Positions 1-8,173 of a stretch of 11,612 bases of DNA are shown here, one piece after another (position 1 is the stretch's first letter; each line of letters starts with the position of its first letter). Below the pieces are notes generated by a model. That model was not told the origin of the DNA, searched no databases, and saw only the letters and a program-made list of their open reading frames with translations. Source of the stretch: Bacteroidales bacterium (GTDB lineage: Bacteria; Bacteroidota; Bacteroidia; Bacteroidales; VadinHA17); NCBI GenBank assembly GCA_030692905.1, contig JAUYBT010000197.1, forward strand, positions 1-11,612. The letters are read 5' to 3'. Both the position numbers and the translations under genes were made by a program.

Positions 1-1
1 C

Positions 2-1465
2 CTGGGACAGTATAACTACCAAAGGGCAGAGGATAAAAGTTTTACTCTCTATTCTTCATATACAGGGGTAAAATATAAACTTTATTTTGCTGCAGGTATG
101 AATAACCTGATATCTTATGAAAACGGTGGGATAACTGATAAAAGCCAGCTTAACATGTCTGATACACGCGAAGTCCCTGTGAATCTTGGAGGACTTGACA
201 AGGCTAATACCAGGCTGAAGAACCGCAACCTGTTGCTTGTACAACGGTACACCCTGAACGGTAATCCCGAAGGGAAATCCGATAGTGTCTCGCAAAAACG
301 ATCCGGATTTTTTGGATTAAGCGGTACTTTTTCACATATTTTTATACTGGAAAGCAACAAGAGAACTTACTCAGACGGATACCCGGCATCTGGATTTTAT
401 GATTCTACCTTCATAAGTAAAACTGTCACTTTTGACTCTCTCTATTCACGGAACATTAAAAATACTGTGAGGTTCGATTTTACAACCGATGAGACGAGAA
501 AGTTCCGACTCGGAGGGGGTGTCGGTTTACGAAATGAAATATTCCGTTACAGTCAGATTATGCCAACTCATGACACAATGTTTGCCGACACAGTTGTATG
601 GAACAGGAGCAATAATGTATTAGTCGGGAGATTATATAACAACATAGGCGACAAGTTCCGCTGGATAGCAACAGGAGAATTGTTTCTGAGTGGATACAGA
701 GCCGGTGATTTCAATCTGAACGGTGAGATATCCAAATCTTTCGACTGGAAAAAGGGCAGGGCATCATGGTTAATAACTGGCGGAATCGCTAACAGGCAAC
801 CTTCATTCTGGTATGACCGCTGGGGAAGCAACCACTTTAAATGGAATAATAATTTTAAGAAGGAGTTAAGGATCGATCTGGGGTCAGTGTTCTCCTATCC
901 GGCCAGGAAAGCTGAAATCAAATTCAATTATGCTATTATCGATAACTATACGGATTTTGATACCACTGCACTTCCGTTGCAGCATTCCGGAGGCCTCTCG
1001 GTCGCTGCCCTCACGGTCAGAAAAGAATTGAGAGCCTGGAAATTTCATCTTGCCACTGATGTGATAATTCAGAAAAGCAGTAATGCAGATGTACTTGATC
1101 TTCCGTTGGTTACGGTACGTTCAGCCGGGTACTTTGAGCATCTCTTCAGATTTAAACAGACTGGAGGGAGATTGAACACTCAACTTGGTGTTGATGTAAC
1201 CTATCATACTCTTTATCACCCCTATTCCTATATGCCGGCAACCGGGAGATTTTTCCGTCAGGATCAGGCTAGTGCCGGTAATTATCCCTTCCTTAATGTC
1301 TTTCTGAATTTCAAAGTTAAAAGGACAAGAGTCTTTATTATGTTCGATCATGTAAACTACGGAATGATGGGTAATAGGATAGGTAATAACTACGATATGA
1401 TACCCAATTATCCGATGAATATCAGGATGTTCCGCTATGGTCTGGCCTGGACATTTTACGATTAA
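2..1465 (+). CDS. Putative porin (Porin_10-type outer-membrane beta-barrel), 5'-truncated by window edge
   Basis: The frame is open from the first complete codon at base 2 to TAA at 1463-1465, giving 487 visible residues. The first in-frame ATG (98) lies inside the protein, so the real start is outside the window. The sequence is a run of alternating hydrophobic and polar strands rich in aromatics and Gly, with no cytoplasmic motifs. This fits an outer-membrane beta-barrel. The segments ENGGI near the visible N terminus, FDWKKGRASWLITGG, and WYDRWGSNHFKWNNNF resemble the Bacteroidota 'putative porin' family (Porin_10), and the chain ends in aromatic-rich FRYGLAWTFYD, as barrels destined for BAM usually do. 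Family members are typically 600 residues or more, so roughly the N-terminal quarter, with the signal peptide, is missing. Function as a general or specific channel is inferred from family only. It converges on permease A and has no obvious functional tie to it. Confidence 0.82.
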   Translation: MGQYNYQRAEDKSFTLYSSYTGVKYKLYFAAGMNNLISYENGGITDKSQLNMSDTREVPVNLGGLDKANTRLKNRNLLLVQRYTLNGNPEGKSDSVSQKRSGFFGLSGTFSHIFILESNKRTYSDGYPASGFYDSTFISKTVTFDSLYSRNIKNTVRFDFTTDETRKFRLGGGVGLRNEIFRYSQIMPTHDTMFADTVVWNRSNNVLVGRLYNNIGDKFRWIATGELFLSGYRAGDFNLNGEISKSFDWKKGRASWLITGGIANRQPSFWYDRWGSNHFKWNNNFKKELRIDLGSVFSYPARKAEIKFNYAIIDNYTDFDTTALPLQHSGGLSVAALTVRKELRAWKFHLATDVIIQKSSNADVLDLPLVTVRSAGYFEHLFRFKQTGGRLNTQLGVDVTYHTLYHPYSYMPATGRFFRQDQASAGNYPFLNVFLNFKVKRTRVFIMFDHVNYGMMGNRIGNNYDMIPNYPMNIRMFRYGLAWTFYD

Positions 1466-1491
1466 AAAAATCTATCCCCTTTTTTTACCCA

Positions 1492-1518
1492 CTAAATCCC
1501 ACATAGGGGACCTTTAAG
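1492..1518 (+). repeat. REP-like dispersed repeat, copy A
   Basis: The core has the form CTAAATCCC-ACATA-GGGGACC-TTTAAG. It shares the pattern CTAAAT-(C-rich)-(G-rich)GAC-TTTAAG with copy B at 5520-5545 and, in inverted orientation, with copy C at 8343-8369. All three lie in non-coding DNA and are imperfect inverted repeats. This copy sits in the 121-bp space between the convergent porin and permease A stops. Similar C/G-rich palindromes are common between genes in Bacteroidota; that statement is from general knowledge, not from a search. Confidence 0.6.
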
Positions 1519-1533
1519 TTTATTTTTTGTTTC
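1493..1533 (+). terminator. Candidate intrinsic terminator after the porin
   Basis: TAAATCCC (1493-1500) can pair with GGGA (1507-1510) and, after a two-base CC bulge, TTTA (1513-1516), leaving a six-base loop. A T-rich tract follows (about 1518-1533), giving a hairpin-plus-U-tract layout on the + strand 27 bases after the porin stop. The hairpin is the same sequence as dispersed repeat copy A, so termination may be a secondary use of a repeat. No folding energy was calculated. Confidence 0.4.
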
Positions 1534-1557
1534 TCGTTCTTAGTTTCGCATTTTCAC

Positions 1558-1587
1558 ATTTTCAAATTATCTCATTTTCAAATTACT
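1558..1587. repeat. 30-bp exact direct repeat at the end of permease A
   Basis: These 30 bases, built around two ATTTTCAAATTA-type units, recur identically at 5614-5643 at the same place relative to permease B. The last base belongs to the permease stop codon. Both copies are preceded by TTGTTTCTCGTT (1527-1538 and 5554-5565) and by a copy of the dispersed repeat, so a longer 3'-flank module is shared by the two permease genes. Confidence 0.8.
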
Positions 1588-3986
1588 TATTCATATCGTA
1601 GCGCCTCTACAGGATTCCTCGTTGCTGCTCTCCAGCTCTGCCAGTTTACTGTTAATAACGCAATTCCAAATGCCATTATTCCGGCTAATACAAAGATCCA
1701 CCAGCTTAGTTCTGTTTTATAAATAAAATTCTGTAACCATTTATGCATTGCATACCATGCAACCGGGGAGGCAATTATAAAAGCAACCACTACCCATGTT
1801 ATGAATTCTTTATTCAGTAAAATTAATATTTCAGAAGTTTTTGCCCCTGCCACTTTTCGGATACCTATCTCTTTAGTACGGCGATCGATTGAAAAAATAG
1901 CCATCCCGAGAATACCCAGAACAGATATTATAATTGCCAGGAATGCGAACGCAATTGTGATATTCTTTAACCTGGTCTCAGCCTGATATTTTTCGTTCAA
2001 AAGATCATCGAAAAAACGGTATGAAAATTCTCTGTCATCCCTGTGTTTTTTGTAAGTATCACGGATGTAATTAAGTGTTTCAGAGATATTTCCGGGTGTA
2101 ATCTTTACATTCATTGTTCCTATTGCTTCAGGATTATTAGACATGACCAATGGTTCGATGGCATAATGCAACGATCTGAAATGAAAGTCTTTAACTACCC
2201 CGACAATTACTTTTTCTTCTATTCGTTGTCCTATTGGGTCATCGAAACCCAGCATCTTTTCCGCAGTTTCATTTATCACAATAGGGATAGAAATAGCATA
2301 TTCAGTTCCCTCTTTCCTGCTTTTGCTTGATTTTTTGAGTTCTTCCCAATATGCGCTGGAACTCATCTGCAGAAACTGACCTTTAATTACTTCCAGTTTG
2401 TATGTTTTTGCAAAGTCTTCATCTACAAAAAAATAGTTAACCTGAAGAGTGTCGATACGTCCCTGGTGGCTTAGAGACAGACCTCGCTTAAAACCACCCT
2501 CAAGTGGCGCATAAGTACTTGCTGAAACACTTAAAACTCTGGGATTTCTCAGTAATTCTTCTTTAAATTCTGTATTACCATACCATAAACCTGTAGGAAT
2601 AACAATTATATTTTTGTCGTCAATACCCAGGTCTTTATTATGTACATAATTTATCTGCCTGATAAACAATAACGTTGATATAATAAAAAAGATTGCTATA
2701 GTGAACTGAACAGTGACGAGCACCCTGATAAAAGTACTCCTTGAACCGGAATTGGAACCGCCTCTGAATATTCCTATAGGATGAAAAGCAGAAAGGTATA
2801 ATGAAGGATAAATTCCGGCAATAACACCAACCATGAAAGTCAACAGGAAAAGGTTAATTATTAAATGGGGCGAAATATTTAAAATAAGCTCTTTTGAGGA
2901 AAGTGTATTAAACCATGGAAGGATGAACCAGACAACGAAGAGTGCAACAATAGTTGCTGCAAAAGTCTGAAAAACAGATTCTGACATGAACTGCCTGAAA
3001 ATGCTGATCCTGCTGCCCCCGTTTACTTTCCTGATACCAATTTCCACAGAACGCTCAGATGCGCGGGCAACTGACAATGCCGAAAAGTTAAGTGATGCCA
3101 TAAGGATTATCAGGAAAGCAAGTCCTGAAAAAATCCAGACATACCTGTAGCTGCCTGGATTCTTAGTATAAAAATCGTTCTGGTAATCGGAATAGAGATG
3201 GATATCTGCCAGAGGTTGGAACATAAGTTTGTCTGTAATTTTCGAATACCGGCTGATATGGTTTGATATAGACGTTAGAAACTGTTCATCTATCTGCGCA
3301 TCTTTTCTCAGTTTGATATAGACCCTTACAAATCCCTTGTCGCCCCAGTTATTTGAATAACCCGAATATCGGCTGTTTTTTTCAGATAGTATAAATCCAA
3401 AATCGATGTGGCTTTGTTCGGGGATTCGGATTACGGCACCAACAGTATAAATCTCTTTGAAATACTTGTCACTGATTAGTGTTTTTCCCAGTGCCGGTTG
3501 ATCTCCGAATATTTTTCTTGCTGTTTTTTCCGATAGAACAATATTATCCGGATTTTTGAAAGAACCTTCGTAAGAACCTTCGATAAATTTAAATCCTCCG
3601 AAAATCTGAAAAAAATCTTCATTGGTCCAGCACATTCTGGCTTCAATTTTTTCACCACCTGATTCCAGTTTCAGAGGTGAATCTTCAGAACTGTAACTAA
3701 TATAAGTAGCATATTCAATCTGTGGATAATCCATCTTCATTGTTTTTGGTATCGGACGGTAGCAACCGGGCGATTTTACAATTTCATCCCCCTGCTTTGA
3801 AAGGGTAAGTACACGGTAAATACGCTGATAATCAGGGTGAAACTTTTCATAACTCAGTTCATTGAACACCCAGAGATAAATCAGTAAACTAGCTACGATT
3901 CCGAATGTAAAACCTGTGAAAGTTATAATTGAATAAACAGGTTTCCTGGTCAGATTCCGAAGTATTATTTTGATTTGATGGTTCAT
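1587..3986 (-). CDS. ABC transporter permease A, MacB_PCD/FtsX duplicated type
   Basis: This is a 799-residue inner-membrane protein with the usual length and layout of Bacteroidota MacB/FtsX permeases: a first helix (about 18-41), an extracytoplasmic MacB_PCD domain (about 45-260), a first FtsX block with helices near 283-305, 338-358 and 376-398, a helix at 422-443, a second extracytoplasmic domain (about 450-660), and a second FtsX block with helices near 675-698, 728-748 and 760-780. Both FtsX blocks carry the expected cytoplasmic segment, EIGIRKVNGG (315-324) and EIGIRKVAGA (706-715), and the protein ends NPVEALRYE. The family uses ATP hydrolysis by a separate ATPase to drive mechanical work on periplasmic partners or substrates; no ATPase gene is visible nearby. 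The ATG at 3986 is 13 bases after the lipoprotein stop, so the two are probably co-transcribed. The space has no Shine-Dalgarno site, normal for this phylum. Substrate unknown. Confidence 0.9.
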   Translation of the reverse strand: MNHQIKIILRNLTRKPVYSIITFTGFTFGIVASLLIYLWVFNELSYEKFHPDYQRIYRVLTLSKQGDEIVKSPGCYRPIPKTMKMDYPQIEYATYISYSSEDSPLKLESGGEKIEARMCWTNEDFFQIFGGFKFIEGSYEGSFKNPDNIVLSEKTARKIFGDQPALGKTLISDKYFKEIYTVGAVIRIPEQSHIDFGFILSEKNSRYSGYSNNWGDKGFVRVYIKLRKDAQIDEQFLTSISNHISRYSKITDKLMFQPLADIHLYSDYQNDFYTKNPGSYRYVWIFSGLAFLIILMASLNFSALSVARASERSVEIGIRKVNGGSRISIFRQFMSESVFQTFAATIVALFVVWFILPWFNTLSSKELILNISPHLIINLFLLTFMVGVIAGIYPSLYLSAFHPIGIFRGGSNSGSRSTFIRVLVTVQFTIAIFFIISTLLFIRQINYVHNKDLGIDDKNIIVIPTGLWYGNTEFKEELLRNPRVLSVSASTYAPLEGGFKRGLSLSHQGRIDTLQVNYFFVDEDFAKTYKLEVIKGQFLQMSSSAYWEELKKSSKSRKEGTEYAISIPIVINETAEKMLGFDDPIGQRIEEKVIVGVVKDFHFRSLHYAIEPLVMSNNPEAIGTMNVKITPGNISETLNYIRDTYKKHRDDREFSYRFFDDLLNEKYQAETRLKNITIAFAFLAIIISVLGILGMAIFSIDRRTKEIGIRKVAGAKTSEILILLNKEFITWVVVAFIIASPVAWYAMHKWLQNFIYKTELSWWIFVLAGIMAFGIALLTVNWQSWRAATRNPVEALRYE

Positions 3987-3999
3987 TTTTGTAATAATT

Positions 4000-5502
4000 T
4001 TATTTGACTATCATAAGGATATCCTCAGTATCAGAGACCATTGAGGCTAATTGTTTCAATTCATTCTTTTTAGCAACAGGTGCTGCTGAGAGTTTAAAAT
4101 GTTCTGATGTGATCCGATCTTTCAGTTCTTTGCCTTTTAATGGAATCAGTATTTCTCCATTATTCCCTATCATGTAAGATAATGGCCAGACCGGTATGCT
4201 TCCATCGAGATTATTTTCAAGTATCTCAGGGAAATAATTGTAAGGATCACCTTTAATAATAAATAACTGATGATTTTGTTTTAAAAACAGGGCATGATAT
4301 ATCTGTACTTTTTTATTCTTTCTATTATTCTGACTATCATAGGCATTTTTGGAAAAGATCAAAAAAATGAAATTTCTATTTTCTGCAAAATGCCTTGGAA
4401 TTATCTTTCCTGTTAAATCAAAACCAATTTGCCTGACCTGTTTTAGAGAAGCTTTGTATTGTCCTAGGTTCAGAACGATTACCGGAATAATCCTGTTAGA
4501 ACCAACAACCTGAAAAACAGTATCATTCAGGCCATTCCATAAGAACTGTTTTCCTCCAAATTCAAACCGCAGGCTATTGCCTTCTTCAAATCTTGTGAAA
4601 GCTGTAAGCGTATCACCCTTGTTATTAATTACAGCAATTTTATCAGTTCTTTCAAGCTCTTTTGCATAAGTGTTCTTGTCTAGATAAAATGTTCCAATAC
4701 TCTGATAAATATACTCATACGGCATGGCCCAACTCACCAGTTCGGGCGATAACTTATATTTCCATACAGGCTTTCTTTTGGCAGGATTCATATCAAGAGC
4801 AATTTCACCCAGGCCAATAATCTGATCGGGATTTTCAGGTTCATATTGTTTTGAAGGACTGATTTGTTTTTTAGAAAGATCATATCCCATAATGTATTCC
4901 TGCCCGGTAATGCTATTACGATAAGTATAAAATAAACTGTCGCCAATAGCCCAAACCGATGTGCCTCCTCCGATAAAAGTATTAACACCCATAACTTGCA
5001 TCCAGTCAGCATCTACATTGATTCCGGTAGTTTTATTCTTGACTATGATATTTATAAATTTCCCGTCTTTACTATAGTGGAGAATACCACACGGATTTGT
5101 TGCAATTATATAGTTTGAAAACAAGTAGTATTTGAATTTCATTGCCCTTGAAAAGGTTGAATCAGGAACAGTTTCCAATCGTACATATCTGATTTCAGAA
5201 ACTACGTCAGATAATTTAAACTCCTTTATATTATTCAGGCTTCCTGCAATGTCAATTATTACAGGAGGACAGGCAGGATCGACTGAACGGTCTTCTTTAA
5301 AAAGTACTCCTTTTTTTGGTTGGTTCAGGGTATCGGCTAACTGTTTTTCAAGGGCAATTCTTTCTGCTTCTTTATTTTCATTTTCCTGAGTGAGGATCTC
5401 TTTTGCCAGTTCTTTTTCGCTGGTCTTAAGGCGGTTGCGATGACAGGAAAAAGTTGGGAAAAGCATTAAAAGCAATAGTATTGGAATGGTAGGATTTTTC
5501 AT
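4000..5502 (-). CDS. Lipoprotein of the 6-bladed beta-propeller family
   Basis: The 500-residue protein starts at the ATG at 5502. It has a lipoprotein signal peptide: MKNP, a hydrophobic run (6-19) and a cysteine at residue 20 in the lipobox-like TFSC. Residues about 24-60 are charged and helical, possibly a short coiled coil or stalk, followed by a beta-rich body (about 80-470). IDIAGSLNNIKEFKLSDVV, then IRYVRLET, a KDGKFI turn and the terminal DTEDILMIVK match the style of Bacteroidota '6-bladed beta-propeller' (DUF5128/BF3164-like) lipoproteins. No K-D/E-rich surface-export signal directly follows the cysteine (HRNRLK), so a periplasm-facing outer-membrane location is a reasonable guess. 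It lies between two FtsX/MacB permeases and is 13 bp from permease A, which suggests it is a periplasmic partner of them. No enzyme motif was recognised. GGAG at 5517-5520 is about 14 bases from the start, too far to be a convincing ribosome-binding site. Confidence 0.82.
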   Translation of the reverse strand: MKNPTIPILLLLMLFPTFSCHRNRLKTSEKELAKEILTQENENKEAERIALEKQLADTLNQPKKGVLFKEDRSVDPACPPVIIDIAGSLNNIKEFKLSDVVSEIRYVRLETVPDSTFSRAMKFKYYLFSNYIIATNPCGILHYSKDGKFINIIVKNKTTGINVDADWMQVMGVNTFIGGGTSVWAIGDSLFYTYRNSITGQEYIMGYDLSKKQISPSKQYEPENPDQIIGLGEIALDMNPAKRKPVWKYKLSPELVSWAMPYEYIYQSIGTFYLDKNTYAKELERTDKIAVINNKGDTLTAFTRFEEGNSLRFEFGGKQFLWNGLNDTVFQVVGSNRIIPVIVLNLGQYKASLKQVRQIGFDLTGKIIPRHFAENRNFIFLIFSKNAYDSQNNRKNKKVQIYHALFLKQNHQLFIIKGDPYNYFPEILENNLDGSIPVWPLSYMIGNNGEILIPLKGKELKDRITSEHFKLSAAPVAKKNELKQLASMVSDTEDILMIVK

Positions 5503-5519
5503 TTCATTATTTTTTACTC

Positions 5520-5545
5520 CTAAATTTCTCCAGGGGACTTTTAAG
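5520..5545 (+). repeat. REP-like dispersed repeat, copy B
   Basis: The core reads CTAAATTTCTCC-AGGGGAC-TTTTAAG. It aligns with copy A (1492-1518) and with the inverse of copy C (8343-8369), with mismatches mainly in the first arm. It lies in the 140-bp gap between permease B and the lipoprotein, ending 17 bases before the lipoprotein start codon. In the leftward transcript it could form a weak hairpin that affects termination, processing or translation; this is inference. Confidence 0.55.
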
Positions 5546-5613
5546 TTTGTTTCTTGTTTCTCGTTTCGAATAAATACATTATAAACTCACGTTGTTTTCT
5601 CGTATATTTTCAA

Positions 5614-5643
5614 ATTTTCAAATTATCTCATTTTCAAATTACT
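5614..5643. repeat. 30-bp exact direct repeat at the end of permease B
   Basis: Identical to 1558-1587 and in the same position relative to the permease stop. Here an extra ATTTTCAA-like unit precedes it, so the tract looks like a short, variable-number array of ATTTTCAAAT units. Confidence 0.8.
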
Positions 5644-8006
5644 CACTCGTATCGTAGCGCCTCCACCGGATTCCTCGTTGCAGCTCGCCAGCTTTGCCAG
5701 CTAACTGTAAGCAACGCTATTCCTAAGGCAATTATCCCTGCAAGTGCAAAAATCCACCAACTGAGTTCGGTTTTATAAGCAAAATTTTCAAGCCATTTGT
5801 GCATAGTGAACCAGGCAATAGGAGAGGCAATTACAAAAGCTATCCCGACCCATTTTACAAAGTCTTTATTCAACATCAACAGTATTTCATAGATTTTGGC
5901 TCCGTTTACTTTACGGATTCCTATTTCCTTAACGCGACGCTGACAGGCAAAAATTGACATGGCCAGAATTCCCAGACTGCATATAACAATTGCACATCCT
6001 GCTAATAAGGAGAATGTTCGACGGAACCTGAGCTCCGATTGATACATGTTTTCAACTGCCAGATCAAGAAAACTAACATCAACCGGAAACGATGGGGAGA
6101 GTTCTGAAACAGTTTTATTGATTTCTCCAAGTGAAGAATGTAATGATTCATAACTACTTGAATGAAGATTTACAAGGCAATATGATGTATAAGAATCGTT
6201 TCTAATTGCCAGGGAGGCAATGGGTTGATTTACAGGTTTGTAATGAAAATCTTTTACGACACCGATTATTTCTGAGCTATAACCCTGTTCGTTCATCATA
6301 CCCATTGCGATTGTCCCTCCTACCGGATTGGATATTTTATTCTCACGGAGGAATGTTTCATTCACAATAATTTTCTTTTTATCCGAAGACAGGTTGTCAC
6401 TATAATAGCGTCCTGAAACCAGTTGTAGTCCTAACATTTCAAAGAAGGCTGCATCTGCGCAGAATGTATCAAAATTTACATTCTTCTTTTCTCCGTTAAG
6501 GTCCAGTATGCTACCCCAATACGAAATTGTCTTACCTGGAAAATATTGAGTAAATGAGACCCTCTTTACGAATGTTTTTTCTTCAAGCAGGTTTCTGAGT
6601 ACATCTTTTTTCTGGCTCAGTTGCTCCGTAAGTTTTATGCCTACCACATTATTCTTGTTAAAACCCAGATTATTACTCCCGAATCTTACTTGTTTCTGGA
6701 CCAGAACGGTAAATGAAATCAGCACAATTGCGATTGTAAACTGCATGGTGACAAGAACACCCCGGAATGAGAAGTTGGTTTTATCGGGTGTTGTTGTTTT
6801 TTTTAAATTATCAACTGCCCTGGATGAAGAGATACGCAAAGCAGGAATAATACTGAAAGCAACACTTAAAACAACGATAATTGCCAGAGAAACAATTATA
6901 AAGCCGGGAGAATTTGTTAATTGCTGACTGTAGTGAATACCGGTATAATCCCGGATAAATGGACTGGCTGCATTAACAAGTTCGATAGCAACAAAAAGAG
7001 CTGCCAGAAAAAAGAGGAATGACTCGGCAAGTGCGTTACGGAGTATGGAAGACCGCTTTGCCCCGATTACCTTAATAACCCCTGTCTGTTTGATTTTTTC
7101 CTGCCACTGAGATGATGAAATATTAATAAAATTGATCAGGGCAATCATTAGAACAAGTGAAGCTACGAGGACCAGGATCTGAACTTTCTTTTTGTCGCCG
7201 GATATAAGATAATTGCTCCCGAGAAGTGTAAATTTTGAAAAATAGATTTTAGTTAATGGAGTTAGCTTCGTATTCAGATAGCCTTTCCGGTTATCTTCAG
7301 GTATAAGAGATGCAATTGTTCTCGCTGTCTCTTCCGGATTCGCCCCCTTGTTTAAAAGTAGAAACGTCTGGAAATCACACCATCCCCATTCAGTATACTC
7401 ACCTCCGTTTTCCTGAACTATCTTTCTGGTGGCAATAGATGTAATCGCACTGAAGGTAAGACATGAATTTGCAAGTGGCTCTTCAACAACTGCGCTTACT
7501 GCAAGACTTTTATTGTTATTGAGCTTTATCATCTTTCCCAGGGCCGGTTCCTTCCCGAAAAGCTTGTCCGACAAAGTTTTTGTGATAACTATTGTGAGAG
7601 GCTCTTTCAAGGCATCTGAAGCATTTCCTTCAATGAAACGGAAAGAAAAGAGTTTGAAGAAATCTTCATCTGCAAAAACAAGATCTGATGTAAAAGGCTC
7701 GTTATTTTCTGTCTGGAATACAGGAGCTTCCCATGTTCCTCCCATTCTTACTATTGATTCAACTCCCGGCACTTTCCGGTCAATGTGTTCTTTTAGGATA
7801 CCAGGTGAGTAAAGGTGATCTTCAAGCCCGTAAAAATAGACACGGTCTCCGTTTTTGTGGTATTTGTCAGTTGTAAGCTCACTATAGCAATAAACAGAAA
7901 GTATGATTACCAATGTCAGACTAATAGTCAAACCCAGCAGGTTGATCAGATTGGTTACCGGTCTCCGGGTGAAATTCCGGATGATTGTTTTAAATAGATA
8001 CTTCAC
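5643..8006 (-). CDS. ABC transporter permease B, MacB_PCD/FtsX duplicated type
   Basis: The 787-residue protein has the same eight-helix layout as permease A: helices near 20-42, 274-296, 327-347, 367-390, 414-436, 663-686, 716-736 and 748-768, with two extracytoplasmic domains (about 45-270 and 440-655). The second FtsX block keeps the canonical KEIGIRKVNGAK (693-704), whereas the equivalent first segment is degenerate (QTGVIKVIGAKR, 307-318). The C terminus is NPVEALRYE. The start is GTG at 8006: an in-frame stop lies five codons upstream with no ATG between, and the N terminus MKYLFKTIIRNFTRRP aligns with permease A. The two paralogues are weakly alike over the first 650 residues but about 79% identical over the last 73. 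It is the first gene of the leftward block and diverges from the sigma-54 regulator. No ATPase is adjacent; substrate unknown. Confidence 0.9.
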   Translation of the reverse strand: MKYLFKTIIRNFTRRPVTNLINLLGLTISLTLVIILSVYCYSELTTDKYHKNGDRVYFYGLEDHLYSPGILKEHIDRKVPGVESIVRMGGTWEAPVFQTENNEPFTSDLVFADEDFFKLFSFRFIEGNASDALKEPLTIVITKTLSDKLFGKEPALGKMIKLNNNKSLAVSAVVEEPLANSCLTFSAITSIATRKIVQENGGEYTEWGWCDFQTFLLLNKGANPEETARTIASLIPEDNRKGYLNTKLTPLTKIYFSKFTLLGSNYLISGDKKKVQILVLVASLVLMIALINFINISSSQWQEKIKQTGVIKVIGAKRSSILRNALAESFLFFLAALFVAIELVNAASPFIRDYTGIHYSQQLTNSPGFIIVSLAIIVVLSVAFSIIPALRISSSRAVDNLKKTTTPDKTNFSFRGVLVTMQFTIAIVLISFTVLVQKQVRFGSNNLGFNKNNVVGIKLTEQLSQKKDVLRNLLEEKTFVKRVSFTQYFPGKTISYWGSILDLNGEKKNVNFDTFCADAAFFEMLGLQLVSGRYYSDNLSSDKKKIIVNETFLRENKISNPVGGTIAMGMMNEQGYSSEIIGVVKDFHYKPVNQPIASLAIRNDSYTSYCLVNLHSSSYESLHSSLGEINKTVSELSPSFPVDVSFLDLAVENMYQSELRFRRTFSLLAGCAIVICSLGILAMSIFACQRRVKEIGIRKVNGAKIYEILLMLNKDFVKWVGIAFVIASPIAWFTMHKWLENFAYKTELSWWIFALAGIIALGIALLTVSWQSWRAATRNPVEALRYE

Positions 8007-8095
8007 AATCTTAAATTTTATTTGGTTACTTCATCAAAGTCAGAGTTTCATGATAATCTTATTTTTAATAATTCTATGTTTTCAAGAGTAATTAT

Positions 8096-8111
8096 TACCA
8101 TAATGATGCCA
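8096..8111 (-). promoter_or_regulatory. Candidate sigma-54 (-24/-12) promoter for permease B
   Basis: On the - strand the sequence is TGGCATCATTATGGTA. The -24 part TGGCAT matches TGGCAC in five of six positions, and the spacing to the -12 part is correct. The -12 part is TGGTA rather than TTGCA, so the normally conserved GC is GT. Transcription would start near 8086, about 80 bases before the GTG. The case rests on position and on the divergent sigma-54 activator gene; the match alone is weak. Confidence 0.3.
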
Positions 8112-8130
8112 TAATTGTATGTGTGTGATA

Positions 8131-8162
8131 TAAAGATATTTAAATATTAAGATAAATCCAAA
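8131..8162 (-). promoter_or_regulatory. Candidate Bacteroidota housekeeping promoter for permease B
   Basis: On the - strand TTTG (8162-8159) is followed, after 20 bases, by TATCTTTA (8138-8131). This resembles the Bacteroides -33 TTTG and -7 TAnnTTTG pattern, with one mismatch in the last base. The region is so AT-rich that a chance match is likely. It is an alternative to the sigma-54-like site, or a basal promoter next to it. Confidence 0.25.
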
Positions 8163-8173
8163 AAGTCAATATA

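Noticed and set aside
98..1465. ATG at 98 as the porin start
   Set aside because: The same frame is open back to base 2 with porin-like residues (LGQYNYQRAEDK), and there is no signal peptide after the ATG. The gene is cut by the window edge.
1555..1587. Repeated ATTTTCAAAT units as part of a coding sequence
   Set aside because: They lie after the permease stop codon in both copies and contain no sustained open frame; they are non-coding repeats.
5503..5642. Separate promoter for the lipoprotein in the 140-bp gap
   Set aside because: A TATAAT-like and several TTTG-like sequences occur, but none has acceptable spacing to a partner box, so no promoter is called.
7429..7812. Rightward open frame of 127 codons inside permease B
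   Set aside because: It lies antisense to a well-supported membrane protein and shows no domain or transport features. The same applies to the other short antisense frames in the window.
8136..8147. Palindrome ATATTTAAATAT as a regulator-binding site
   Set aside because: It is purely A/T in a very AT-rich stretch and is expected by chance.
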